Of a stretch of DNA of 50,320 bases, positions 26,127 through 34,764 are shown in pieces (position 1 is the stretch's first letter; every line of letters begins with the position of its first letter). The stretch spans positions 271 to 50,590 of the forward strand of contig NZ_LMCP01000015.1 of NCBI RefSeq assembly GCF_001425625.1, written 5' to 3'. The DNA is from Mesorhizobium sp. Root102 (lineage in GTDB: Bacteria; Pseudomonadota; Alphaproteobacteria; Rhizobiales; Rhizobiaceae). A model generated the notes under the pieces. It was not told the DNA's origin and did no database searches. It saw only the letters and a list, made by a program, of their open reading frames with translations. A program made the translations under genes and the position numbers.

Positions 26127-28592
26127 ATGCCGGCTTTCTCCCAAGGCCTGGAAAAGGCGCTTCACCAGGCGCTGACGCTCGCCAATGAGCGGCACCATGA
26201 ATACGCAACCCTTGAACATCTGCTGCTCGCACTCATCGACGACACCGAGGCGGCCGCCGTCATGCGCGCCTGCAATGTCGATCTCGATGAGCTGAAGCAC
26301 ACGGTGCTCACCTATATCGACACCGAGCTCGACAACCTCGTCACCGGTTACGACGAGGACTCCAAGCCGACGGCCGGGTTCCAGCGTGTCATCCAGCGCG
26401 CGGTGATCCATGTGCAGTCGTCTGGCCGCGAGGAAGTGTCGGGCGCCAACGTGCTCGTCGCCATCTTCGCCGAGCGCGAGAGCCATGCGGCCTATTTCCT
26501 GCAGGAACAGCAGATGACCCGCTACGATGCGGTCAACTACATCTCGCACGGCATTGCCAAGCGTCCGGGCGCGTCGGAGACACGCTCGCCGCGCGGCGCC
26601 GATGACGAGCAGGGCGGCCAGAACGGCGCCGAGCCACAAGAGGAAGGCGGCAAGAAGAAGCAGCAGGATGCGCTGACCGCTTATTGCGTCAACCTCAACA
26701 ACAAGGCCAAGGCCGGCAAGATCGATCCGCTGATCGGCCGCGAATCCGAGATCAACCGCACCATCCAGGTGCTGTGCCGCCGCTCCAAGAACAACCCGCT
26801 CTATGTCGGCGATCCCGGCGTCGGCAAGACGGCGATCGCCGAGGGTCTGGCCAAGCGCATCGTCGAGGGCGACGTTCCCGAAGTGCTGCACAATGCCACC
26901 ATCTTCGCGCTCGACATGGGCACGCTGCTTGCCGGCACGCGCTATCGCGGCGACTTCGAGGAGCGGCTGAAGCAGGTCGTCAAGGAGCTTGAGGACTATC
27001 CAGGTGCCGTGCTGTTCATCGACGAGATCCACACGGTGATCGGGGCAGGGGCCACATCGGGCGGCGCCATGGACGCGTCCAACCTGTTGAAGCCGGCCTT
27101 GTCGTCGGGTGCGATCCGCTGCATCGGCTCGACCACCTACAAGGAATTCCGCCAGTTCTTCGAGAAGGACCGTGCCTTGGTGCGGCGCTTCCAGAAGATC
27201 GACGTCAATGAGCCGACCATCGAGGACGCCATCGAGATCATGAAGGGCCTGAAGCCCTATTATGAGGAGTTCCACAAGGTGAAGTTCACCAATGAGGCGA
27301 TCAAGGCCTCGGTGGAGCTGTCGGCACGCTACATCAACGACCGCAAGCTGCCGGACAAGGCGATCGACGTGATCGACGAGACCGGCGCCTCGCAGATGCT
27401 GGTGCCGGAAGCCAAGCGCAAGAAGACGATCGGCATCAAGGAGATCGAGGCGACGATCGCAACCATGGCCCGCATCCCGCCGAAGACGGTTTCGGCCGAC
27501 GACGAGAAGGTGCTGCAAGGCCTCGATATCGAGTTGAAGCGCGTCGTCTATGGTCAGGACACCGCCATCAGCGCGCTGACATCGGCGATCAAGCTGGCAC
27601 GTGCCGGACTGCGCGAACCGGAGAAGCCGATCGGCTCCTACCTGTTCTCCGGGCCGACCGGTGTCGGCAAGACCGAAGTGGCCAAGCAGTTGGCCGCCTC
27701 ACTCGGCGTCGAACTGATCCGCTTCGACATGTCGGAGTATATGGAACGCCACACCGTGTCGCGGCTGATCGGTGCTCCTCCCGGCTATGTCGGCTTCGAT
27801 CAGGGCGGTCTTTTGACCGACGGCGTCGACCAGCATCCGCATTGCGTGCTGTTGCTGGACGAAGTCGAGAAGGCCCATCCGGACCTGTTCAACATCCTGT
27901 TGCAGGTGATGGACCACGGCAAGCTGACGGACCACAACGGCAAGCAGATCGACTTCCGCAACGTGATCCTGATCATGACCACCAATGCGGGTGCGTCGGA
28001 TGCGCAGCGCGCGGCGATCGGCTTCGGCTCGACCAAGCGCGAAGGCGACGATGTCGAGGCGATCAACCGGCTGTTCACGCCGGAGTTCCGCAACCGTCTC
28101 GATGCGATCATCCCGTTCGGCTCGCTGCCGGTGCCAGTCATCCATCAGGTGGTGCAGAAGTTCGTCATGCAACTCGAAGCCCAGCTTTCCGAGCGTGGCG
28201 TCACCTTCGACCTGTCGGCGGATGCGATCGCCTGGCTCGCCGACAAGGGCTATGACGAGCGCATGGGAGCGCGGCCGCTCGGCCGGGTCATCCAGGAGCA
28301 CATCAAGAAGCCGTTGGCCGACGAGGTGCTGTTCGGCAAGCTCAAGAAGGGCGGTACGGTGCGTGTCACCGTCGAGAAGAAGGAAACCGGCGAGACTGGC
28401 CTGAAGCTCGAATCGCTCGCCGACGAGGCGCCGGTCAAGCCGAAGAAGGAAGAGCCGGAAGAAGCCCCGAAGCCCAGAAAGGCCGTGGCGAAGAAGCCCG
28501 TGGCCAAGAAGCTGGTGGCGCAGAAGCCCGAGGCCAAGGGCAAGGACGGCGGCAAGCGCAGCCTCGTGCCGCAACTGCCACGAAAGAACTGA
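26127..28592 (+). CDS. clpA: ATP-dependent Clp protease ATP-binding subunit ClpA
   Basis: AAA+ unfoldase of 821 residues that feeds ClpP. It has the N-domain (1-145) that binds ClpS, a charged linker (150-180), a first ATPase module with Walker A GDPGVGKT (228-235) and a second with GPTGVGKT (about 509-516), and an IGF tripeptide in the position of the ClpP-docking loop. It is about 60 residues longer than E. coli ClpA because of a Lys/Pro/Ala-rich tail (about 770-821, with repeated [12 protein letters not shown] units). It is coupled to clpS and ends in a terminator. Confidence 0.97.
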   Translation: MPAFSQGLEKALHQALTLANERHHEYATLEHLLLALIDDTEAAAVMRACNVDLDELKHTVLTYIDTELDNLVTGYDEDSKPTAGFQRVIQRAVIHVQSSGREEVSGANVLVAIFAERESHAAYFLQEQQMTRYDAVNYISHGIAKRPGASETRSPRGADDEQGGQNGAEPQEEGGKKKQQDALTAYCVNLNNKAKAGKIDPLIGRESEINRTIQVLCRRSKNNPLYVGDPGVGKTAIAEGLAKRIVEGDVPEVLHNATIFALDMGTLLAGTRYRGDFEERLKQVVKELEDYPGAVLFIDEIHTVIGAGATSGGAMDASNLLKPALSSGAIRCIGSTTYKEFRQFFEKDRALVRRFQKIDVNEPTIEDAIEIMKGLKPYYEEFHKVKFTNEAIKASVELSARYINDRKLPDKAIDVIDETGASQMLVPEAKRKKTIGIKEIEATIATMARIPPKTVSADDEKVLQGLDIELKRVVYGQDTAISALTSAIKLARAGLREPEKPIGSYLFSGPTGVGKTEVAKQLAASLGVELIRFDMSEYMERHTVSRLIGAPPGYVGFDQGGLLTDGVDQHPHCVLLLDEVEKAHPDLFNILLQVMDHGKLTDHNGKQIDFRNVILIMTTNAGASDAQRAAIGFGSTKREGDDVEAINRLFTPEFRNRLDAIIPFGSLPVPVIHQVVQKFVMQLEAQLSERGVTFDLSADAIAWLADKGYDERMGARPLGRVIQEHIKKPLADEVLFGKLKKGGTVRVTVEKKETGETGLKLESLADEAPVKPKKEEPEEAPKPRKAVAKKPVAKKLVAQKPEAKGKDGGKRSLVPQLPRKN

Positions 28593-28610
28593 GCCTTACG
28601 AAAGTCGAAA

Positions 28611-28635
28611 AAGCCCCGGAAACGGGGCTTTTTTT
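28611..28635 (+). terminator. Rho-independent terminator of clpS-clpA
   Basis: AAGCCCC / GGGGCTT stem with a GGAAAC loop and a run of T, 19 bp after the clpA stop. Confidence 0.95.
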
Positions 28636-28656
28636 CATTGGAACATGAGGTGACGC

Positions 28657-29283
28657 ATGGCCGGCCAGATCATCATCCTGAACGGCGCGCCGCGATCGGG
28701 AAAATCAAGCGTCGCCAAGGCTATTCAGGAGGGCTTCGATGGTGTCTGGATCAATCTCGGTGTCGACGTTTACGAGCAGGCCACGCCGGCGCGCTATCGG
28801 TCTGGAATAGGATTGCGGCCCGGCGGCGAGCGTCCGGACCTCGAGGGCCTCGTGCCGCAACTCTACGCCGCGCTCTACGAATCGATAGCCGCCCACAGCC
28901 GGCTGGAACTGAATGTCGTGGCGGATGTCGGCCACCACGATGCCTATTCGAGACCCCTCAACTGCCTCGTCGATTGCGCCCGCCGGCTCGCTGGCCTGCC
29001 GGTGCTGCTTGTCGGCGTTCGCTGCCCGATCGAAATCATCATGGAGAGGCGTGCGGCCAGCCCGGCGGACAAGGGATATGTGACCGGCTCGCCTGATGAT
29101 CCCACGCCATTGCCCGTGCGTCTGTGGCAGGAAGAGGTGCACCGGCCAGGCGTTTACGATCTCGAAGTCGACACCTCGCTTCTGGGTCCTGAGCAATGCG
29201 CGGATACGATCCGCCAGCAGCTGGAGCAGGGCATCGCCCGGCTGAGCGCAATCGAGCAACTGGCTCAAACCTCCGCCGACTAG
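28657..29283 (+). CDS. Chloramphenicol phosphotransferase-like kinase
   Basis: 208-residue P-loop protein. The Walker A is GAPRSGKSS (10-18); NLGVDVYEQ carries the Asp that acts as catalytic base in Streptomyces CPT, and VVADVGHHD, LLVGVRCPIEI and GVYDLEVDTSLLGPEQCADTI match the CPT family order. Family members phosphorylate chloramphenicol, but most genomic homologues have no tested substrate, so resistance should not be assumed. It stands alone between the clpA terminator and the convergent PAP2 gene. Confidence 0.85.
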   Translation: MAGQIIILNGAPRSGKSSVAKAIQEGFDGVWINLGVDVYEQATPARYRSGIGLRPGGERPDLEGLVPQLYAALYESIAAHSRLELNVVADVGHHDAYSRPLNCLVDCARRLAGLPVLLVGVRCPIEIIMERRAASPADKGYVTGSPDDPTPLPVRLWQEEVHRPGVYDLEVDTSLLGPEQCADTIRQQLEQGIARLSAIEQLAQTSAD

Positions 29284-29314
29284 AACCGTTTTCCAGTTGT
29301 CGGCGATTGCGGCG

Positions 29315-29389
29315 TCAGCTTTGCAGGGCCGCCGGTGTCTTTTCGGCGTTCTGCAACAGCACGTCGGGCTTTTCCATCCCGCCCGTGTG
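29315..29389 (-). repeat. Duplicated HIT gene 3' end, copy in PAP2 gene
   Basis: Encodes the last 24 residues of the PAP2 protein and resembles 30673-30747; shared blocks include tttcggcgtt and tccatcccgcc. Similarity seems to continue past the stop codon for some 30-40 bp. Confidence 0.7.
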
Positions 29390-30469
29390 GGCGTCGAAAC
29401 GGATCAGGAAATACCCACACGCCTTCCAGATCGCGATTGCTATGAGCGCGCCCGCATAGCCGTCCAGGGCATAATGCCAGCCAAGCACGACCGAGCTAAC
29501 CATGATGACACCGGCAAATGCCCACATAAGAAGACCAGCCAACTGGGAACGGCGCGTTGCGTAGAGAGAGAAAAGCACCGCCATCGCCACATGCATGGAC
29601 GGGAAGGCGGATATGCCGATGCTGCCGTCGGTCACGCCGGTATAGCCGTTCCACAGCATGTCCTGCGTGCTGAGCGCCCAGATCGGATAGATGCGATCGG
29701 CGGCGGCGAGGGCTTGCATGAGGGGATGAAAGTCGCTGCCGAGCCCAAGCCGCTCGTAAAAGCATGGTCCTGCCGACGACACCCCCATCGCCAGCAAAAA
29801 GCCGCCTAGCGTCCATACCAGCATGAAGCTCAGCAGGAACTGGTGACGAAGCTTCGTATCGTTGCGTGTGATGCACGCGGTGAAAACCGTGGTGATGAGC
29901 ACGATGAACCAGAAATTGTAGGCGATGTTGAGCATTCTCACTGCAAGTGGCGACTGGACGATGAACCATAGCCATTCGTCCGGGGCTCGACCGAAGTGCA
30001 GTATTCGATCGGCGTGGGCCAGTGCCTTGTCCCATGCAAATGGGGAAAGGATCGCGATGGCTCCCTTCAACACGCCGAAGGCGGATATGAAGGCAAGACT
30101 CGCGGCCAGGCCGTTCAGGCTGTTGGCAGTGCGTTCGGCGTCGCCAAAGAAGCTGCCCAGCGATCGGAGGAAGGTTCCGAGGGGCTCGGTATCCCGCTTG
30201 ACCAGCGCAAGATGGAAAAACATCCCAAGTGCAAAGACGGAGCCGCAAATCCAGAAGGCGATGAAAAGATACTGAGCGTATTCCTCTAGTGCCCCGAAAT
30301 CGGGCATGTTTCCCGTATGCCACCCGACCGCGCTTGCCAGAATCAGCGCAGCGGCAGCCATGGCCTGAAGCAGCCGGTGTCGCCAAAAGGCATCCGCCAG
30401 GGTGCCAAGAAAAGCACGCCCGACAATTGCCCTCGTCAAGGGGGTCGACGCCGCAACCGAATTTTCCAT
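29315..30469 (-). CDS. PAP2-superfamily membrane phosphatase with HIT-derived C-terminal tail
   Basis: 384 residues with at least six hydrophobic segments. The phosphatase motifs of the PAP2 fold are SAFPSMHVAMA and GWHYALDGYAG near residues 285-340, holding the two active-site His and an Asp, so it should act on a lipid phosphate or pyrophosphate in the membrane. The extreme C-terminus (HTGGMEKPDVLLQNAEK...) is not a PAP2 feature but matches the end of the neighbouring HIT protein at 15 of 24 positions. The start ATG at 30469 gives MENSVAASTPLTRA; substrate unknown. Confidence 0.88.
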   Translation of the reverse strand: MENSVAASTPLTRAIVGRAFLGTLADAFWRHRLLQAMAAAALILASAVGWHTGNMPDFGALEEYAQYLFIAFWICGSVFALGMFFHLALVKRDTEPLGTFLRSLGSFFGDAERTANSLNGLAASLAFISAFGVLKGAIAILSPFAWDKALAHADRILHFGRAPDEWLWFIVQSPLAVRMLNIAYNFWFIVLITTVFTACITRNDTKLRHQFLLSFMLVWTLGGFLLAMGVSSAGPCFYERLGLGSDFHPLMQALAAADRIYPIWALSTQDMLWNGYTGVTDGSIGISAFPSMHVAMAVLFSLYATRRSQLAGLLMWAFAGVIMVSSVVLGWHYALDGYAGALIAIAIWKACGYFLIRFDAHTGGMEKPDVLLQNAEKTPAALQS

Positions 30470-30672
30470 GGTTTGAAACCCCAGCTCGTCACGCTTTAGC
30501 GTTTTACCGTGAGATGGTTCGATATTTCCTAATCAGACGACTAGAGTTGCAAACTGTTGAATCCGCGCTGCAGGCGACCGGCTGGGCACTAGAAAAATCG
30601 TCTTCTGGAACCGAACGGCGCTTGTCGGTTCGATACCCTCGACCGTCCAGCACGTCGGCGGACTCTCGCTCT

Positions 30673-30747
30673 TCAATTTCCGAGCGCAGTGCGGATCTTT
30701 TCGGCGTTGCCGGCCAGAATCTCCGGCTTCTCCATCCCGCCTGTGTG
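30673..30747 (-). repeat. Duplicated HIT gene 3' end, original copy
   Basis: End of the HIT coding sequence (HTGGMEKPEILAGNAEK...). As this tail is usual in rhizobial HIT proteins, it is taken as the source copy. Confidence 0.7.
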
Positions 30748-31104
30748 CGGCTTCAGGGGAATGTCGTCGAACCGCGGGATGACATGCACATGCAGATGAT
30801 AGACGGTCTGCCCCGATGCCGGTTCATTGAACTGCATGACGGTGACGCCGTCGGCGCCGAAGGCCTCTTTCACCGCCAGCGCCACTTTCTGAACGACGGT
30901 GAAAAGCGGCCCGAATGTTGACGGGTCGGCGTCGAGCAGGTTGCGCGACGGCGCCTTCGGAACCACGAGCGTATGGCCCGGGCCCTGCGGCATCACATCC
31001 ATGAAGGCTATGACCGCTTCGTCCTCGTAGACGCGGTGCGAAGGAATTTCGCCGCGCAGGATCTTTGCGAAAATGTTGTCGGTGTCATAGGCGGCCTCAG
31101 CCAT
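30673..31104 (-). CDS. HIT-family nucleotide-binding hydrolase
   Basis: 143-residue histidine-triad protein. The triad HLHVHVIP is present near residue 100, preceded by MQFNEPASGQTVYHLH. Members cleave nucleoside phosphoramidates or adenylates (Hint-like). The ATG at 31104 (MAEAAYDTDNIFAKIL) is preferred over one 18 codons earlier because IFAKI-x-x-GEIP is the family's usual beginning. The 203 bp between its stop and the PAP2 start contain no gene that I can recognise. Confidence 0.94.
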   Translation of the reverse strand: MAEAAYDTDNIFAKILRGEIPSHRVYEDEAVIAFMDVMPQGPGHTLVVPKAPSRNLLDADPSTFGPLFTVVQKVALAVKEAFGADGVTVMQFNEPASGQTVYHLHVHVIPRFDDIPLKPHTGGMEKPEILAGNAEKIRTALGN

Positions 31105-31203
31105 GGCGAACGCTCCGGATTGTGCCTTTCGTGTAGCGAAGCCGTGGAAAGTCGGCAAGACGATCGGGCGAAGTCGACCCTGCTCATCAGGGCAGCCCTG
31201 TTG

Positions 31204-32418
31204 CTATTCCTCCAGATCCTTGCGGAACGGGGTGTGCTCTTCCAGATATTCGCTCATCCGCTCCACCTCGTGACGCTCGCGCCTGAGATAGTCGGCGACG
31301 GCGTTGCGCAGGCCGGGATGCGCGATGTAGTGCGCGGAATGCATGATCACCGGCCGGTAGCCACGCGCCAGCTTGTGCTCGCCCTGCGCGCCCGCCTCGA
31401 CCACCTTCAGCTTGCGTTCGATGGCGAAGTCGATCGCCTGGTGGTAGCAAACCTCGAAATGCAGGAAGGGATGATCCTCAATACAGCCCCAGTTGCGGCC
31501 ATAGAGTGCGTCGGAGCCGATGAAATTGATGGCGCCGGCGATGTAGCGCCCGTTGCGCCTGGCCATCACCAGCAGGATGTCATCGGCCATGCGCTCGCCG
31601 ATCAGCGAGAAGAACTGGCGGTTGAGATAGGGCCGGCCCCATTTGCGGCTGCCGGTGTCCATGTAGAAGGCAAAGAAATCGTCCCAGGCCTTTTCGGTGA
31701 GGTCCTTGCCGGTCAGCCAGTCGATCGTAATGCCGTCGGCAAGCGCCTCGCGCCTTTCCTTCTTCATCGCCTTGCGCTTGCGCGAGGCAAGGGTAGCGAG
31801 GAAGTCGTCATAGGTTGAAAAGCTTTCGTTGAAGAAATGGAATTGCTGGTCGGTGCGGTGCAGGAAACCTGCCGCTTCAAGCACCTCCACGTCGCTCTCC
31901 TGCGCGAAGGTGACATGCGCGGAAGAGACGCCGAGTTTTTGCGTGACCGCTTTCAGGCCTGCCGCCAAACCGGCCTTGACGGTGACGATATCCTCGCCCT
32001 TGGTGACCAGCAGGCGAGGGCCGGTGACCGGGGAGAACGGCACAGCACTTTGCAGCTTTGGATAGTAGCGGCCACCGGCACGCTCGTACGCATCCGACCA
32101 GCCATGGTCGAATACATATTCGCCCTGGCTGTGCGATTTGAGATAACAGGGCACCGCACCCAGCAATCTGCCTTGCCCATCCTCCAGCCTGAGGTGGTGG
32201 CCCTGCCAACCGGTGCGCCGCACGGCGCATCCGGAATCCTCAAGTGCGCTCAGAAAAGCGAAGGAAACCAAAGGATTGTAATTGGTTTCTGCATCGCCGC
32301 GCGCAGTTCCGGCAAAGCTGTTCCATTCCTCTGGGGTGAAAGCGCCGATGCCAGCGGCGACGCGGATCGAATAATCCGCATTCGCTGTCTGGCCATCACC
32401 CTCGTCGCCTTGATCCAT
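31204..32418 (-). CDS. GNAT/FemAB-like protein (COG3146, DUF482 type)
   Basis: 404 residues resembling the COG3146 group, annotated as putative N-acyltransferases with a FemAB-like double GNAT fold. Recognisable stretches are NYNPLVSFAFLSALEDSG, FDHGWSDAYERAGGRYYPKLQSAVPFSPVTGPRLL, KRKAMKKERR and GRNWGCIEDHPFLHFEVCYHQAIDFAIE. The substrate is not established. It follows the glycerophosphodiesterase gene on the same strand after 56 bp. Confidence 0.85.
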   Translation of the reverse strand: MDQGDEGDGQTANADYSIRVAAGIGAFTPEEWNSFAGTARGDAETNYNPLVSFAFLSALEDSGCAVRRTGWQGHHLRLEDGQGRLLGAVPCYLKSHSQGEYVFDHGWSDAYERAGGRYYPKLQSAVPFSPVTGPRLLVTKGEDIVTVKAGLAAGLKAVTQKLGVSSAHVTFAQESDVEVLEAAGFLHRTDQQFHFFNESFSTYDDFLATLASRKRKAMKKERREALADGITIDWLTGKDLTEKAWDDFFAFYMDTGSRKWGRPYLNRQFFSLIGERMADDILLVMARRNGRYIAGAINFIGSDALYGRNWGCIEDHPFLHFEVCYHQAIDFAIERKLKVVEAGAQGEHKLARGYRPVIMHSAHYIAHPGLRNAVADYLRRERHEVERMSEYLEEHTPFRKDLEE

Positions 32419-32474
32419 GAAGCTTATTTAAGCTCCGTCCGGCTTGGTACAAGTCACGTTTCAGACACTCGACT

Positions 32475-33221
32475 TCAGGCGACTTTGACCAGATCGGGTT
32501 CAAAACCCTCGAACGTCATCTGATCGGCATATTTGAAGGTCAGGTCGACCGCGGGCTGGTCATGCACGGTCCAGGTGATAACCGGCATTTTCAGCTTTTC
32601 CCGCACGAAGCTGACGAAACGGTTCGGCAGGTCGCCGGCGGCGTAGGAGGTGAAGGCGATCTCGTGCGCAAGCATGGCGAAATGCGCCTCGATCAGCTTG
32701 ACGTCCTTGCCGTAGGCGGTCAGTCCACCTGGAATGCCTGGCGCGTCTTTCGGAAAATCGCGGACCAGCCAGTGGTCGAACGACATGATCGCCGCCTTGC
32801 CCTTGTAGCGCTTGAGCATCTTGCCGACGCTCGCTACCAGGCCTTCGTCATAGCCGGGCACGCCCTTCAGTTCGACGACCAGTGGTACGCGGCCGTCGAT
32901 CAGGGCGAGCGCTTCCTCCAGAGTCGGCACATAGTCCGCCGAGCCACCGATCCTGAGCGTCGCCAGTTCCGCCGCGGTGCGCTGCCAGACGAAGCCGTCC
33001 TGGCCGGTCAGGCGCTTGAGATCGCCGTCATGGATGATGACCGGAACGCGGTCGGACGACAGATGCACGTCGCATTCGATGGCATAGCCGCGCTCGGCTG
33101 CCGCCGCAAAGGCGGAAAGCGTGTTTTCCCAGCGCGTCTTGTTCATGTCGTGGAAGCCGCGATGGGCGACGGGCCGGGCCGTCAGCCAGGATAGGTCGGT
33201 CATATCTGTCCCCTGGCTCAT
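32475..33221 (-). CDS. Glycerophosphodiester phosphodiesterase family protein
   Basis: 248-residue TIM-barrel hydrolase that releases glycerol 3-phosphate from glycerophosphodiesters. Catalytic features are visible: AHRGFHD near residue 19, ENTLSAFAAAAERGYAIECDVHLSSD with the metal-binding Glu and Asp, and VPVIIHDGDLKRLTG with the second His. No signal peptide, so it is cytoplasmic like UgpQ. The ATG at 33221 overlaps the ridA stop by four bases (ATGA); a second ATG at 33203 (MTDLSWL) is possible. Confidence 0.92.
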   Translation of the reverse strand: MSQGTDMTDLSWLTARPVAHRGFHDMNKTRWENTLSAFAAAAERGYAIECDVHLSSDRVPVIIHDGDLKRLTGQDGFVWQRTAAELATLRIGGSADYVPTLEEALALIDGRVPLVVELKGVPGYDEGLVASVGKMLKRYKGKAAIMSFDHWLVRDFPKDAPGIPGGLTAYGKDVKLIEAHFAMLAHEIAFTSYAAGDLPNRFVSFVREKLKMPVITWTVHDQPAVDLTFKYADQMTFEGFEPDLVKVA

Positions 33222-33682
33222 TCGATTTCGAAGACGGCTTCGATTTCCACTGCGGCATTAAGCGGCAGGCAGGCCGTGCCGACGGCGGAGCGAGCATGCT
33301 TGCCGCGCTCGCCAAGGGCCGCGACCAGGAAATCGGAAGCGCCATTGGCAACCAGATGCTGTTCGACAAATTCGGGTGTGGAGGCGACGAAAACGGTGAT
33401 TTTCACCAGACGGCGGATCTTCTCGAGGTCGCCGAGCGCTGCCTTGGCCTGCGCCAGGATGTTGATCGCGCAGTATTTTGCCGCGTCCCTACCGCCTGCC
33501 GTGTCTACATCGCGGCCAAGCAGTCCGCTGGCCTGCAGCTTGCCTTCCTTGAGCGGCAATTGCCCGGCGGTGAACAGCAGGTTGCCGGTCCTGCAATAGG
33601 GCACGTAGTTGGCGGCGGGCGCGGCGGCGACAGGAAGCGCCACGCCCAGATCGCTTAGCCGCTTTTCGATTGTTTCACTCAT
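33218..33682 (-). CDS. RidA/YjgF-family protein
   Basis: 154 residues of the RidA (YER057c/UK114) superfamily, with YCRTGNLLFTAGQLPLKEGKLQASGLLGRDVDT, CAINILAQAKAALGDLEKIRRLVKITVFVAS and HARSAVGTACLPLNAAVEIEAVFEI. Its length and YVPYCRTG beginning suit a RidA paralogue; canonical members hydrolyse reactive enamine/imine intermediates. It is the first gene of a likely operon with the glycerophosphodiesterase and the COG3146 gene. Confidence 0.92.
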   Translation of the reverse strand: MSETIEKRLSDLGVALPVAAAPAANYVPYCRTGNLLFTAGQLPLKEGKLQASGLLGRDVDTAGGRDAAKYCAINILAQAKAALGDLEKIRRLVKITVFVASTPEFVEQHLVANGASDFLVAALGERGKHARSAVGTACLPLNAAVEIEAVFEIE

Positions 33683-33820
33683 GGTATTTCCCTATTGCTT
33701 GGTGACGCCGCGCGGGCCGGGCCGAAATTGCTATTTTTGCCTCGCTTCCGCCACGACTTTTTTTAAGCTGGACCATCTTTCCCTGCGGCCTGCCACCAGC
33801 CGCGACGATCGGAGTACCTC

Positions 33821-34648
33821 ATGCGCGCAACGCGCCTCGCATTCCATGCCGTCCTGTTGTCGGGGGTCTTCTCGATAGGCCCTGCCTTGGCCGTGCCGGC
33901 GCTGCAAGCCCATCGCGCCGTCTACGACCTTACCCTCAAGAAGGCGTCCGATCAGTCCGGCATCACAGGCATATCCGGCCGCATGGTCTATGAGTTCAAC
34001 GGCTCTGCCTGCGAAGGCTATACGGTCAAATTCCGCTTCGTCACCCAGATCGTCACTGCCGACAACACGAAACTGACCGACCAGCAGACGACCACTTTCG
34101 AGGACGCCGAAGGCAAGACCTTTTCATTCGTGACGAAATCCTTCGTCGACCAGAACCTCGACAAGGAGGTCAAGGGTGTCGCCACAAAAGGGACCAAGGG
34201 CCTGAAGGTCGATATCGACAAGCCTGAAAAGAGCAGCGTCGAGCTGGCGACCACCCAATTCCCGACCCAGCATCTGGTCGAACTGATCGGCAAGGCCGAA
34301 AAGGGCGAGAATTTCTACGAAACCAACCTGTTCGACGGTTCCGAAGACGCCAACAAGGTGATGACCACCACTGTCGTCGTCGGCAAGAAAACCGATTCCG
34401 ATAAGGCCGACCCTGAGGCTCCGGCACTGGCGAACCTCGCCACCGACAAATACTGGCCGGTCGACATCGCCTATTTCGGCGACACCGACAAGACAGGCGA
34501 AGAGGTGCCGGAATACCGCATCAGCTTCAAGCTGCATGAGAATGGCATCACCCGAGACCTCGTCATGGACTATGGCGACTTCTCGATGACCGGCAAGCTG
34601 GTCAACCTGACGCTATTCGACCAGACGAAAGCCTGCCCGACCAAATAG
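33821..34648 (+). CDS. eipB: Cell envelope integrity protein EipB (DUF1849)
   Basis: 275-residue periplasmic protein with a signal peptide (AVLLSGVFSIGPALA). The DUF1849 pattern is clear: AHRAVYDLTLKKA, ISGRMVYEFNGSACEGYTVKFRF, DQQTTTFEDAEGKTFSF and the C-terminal Cys in DQTKACPTK. In Brucella, EipB forms a beta-spiral with a disulfide between two conserved Cys and supports envelope integrity; both Cys (SACEG, KACPT) are present here. Confidence 0.92.
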   Translation: MRATRLAFHAVLLSGVFSIGPALAVPALQAHRAVYDLTLKKASDQSGITGISGRMVYEFNGSACEGYTVKFRFVTQIVTADNTKLTDQQTTTFEDAEGKTFSFVTKSFVDQNLDKEVKGVATKGTKGLKVDIDKPEKSSVELATTQFPTQHLVELIGKAEKGENFYETNLFDGSEDANKVMTTTVVVGKKTDSDKADPEAPALANLATDKYWPVDIAYFGDTDKTGEEVPEYRISFKLHENGITRDLVMDYGDFSMTGKLVNLTLFDQTKACPTK

Positions 34649-34764
34649 GGTTTTATCCGGCCGGTTCATTAACCACGACACGGCGTGGTCGTGGGGAACG
34701 ACTTGAACGCGCCGCAATCGTCTCTCAACCTCTTCCCCGGCGTCAAGGCGCAAGGGGGAGCAAC

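Noticed and set aside
25101..27518. Very long open frame on the minus strand opposite phasin, clpS and clpA (805 codons)
   Set aside because: It is the mirror of strongly conserved plus-strand genes in GC-rich DNA, has no recognisable domain and crosses several genes.
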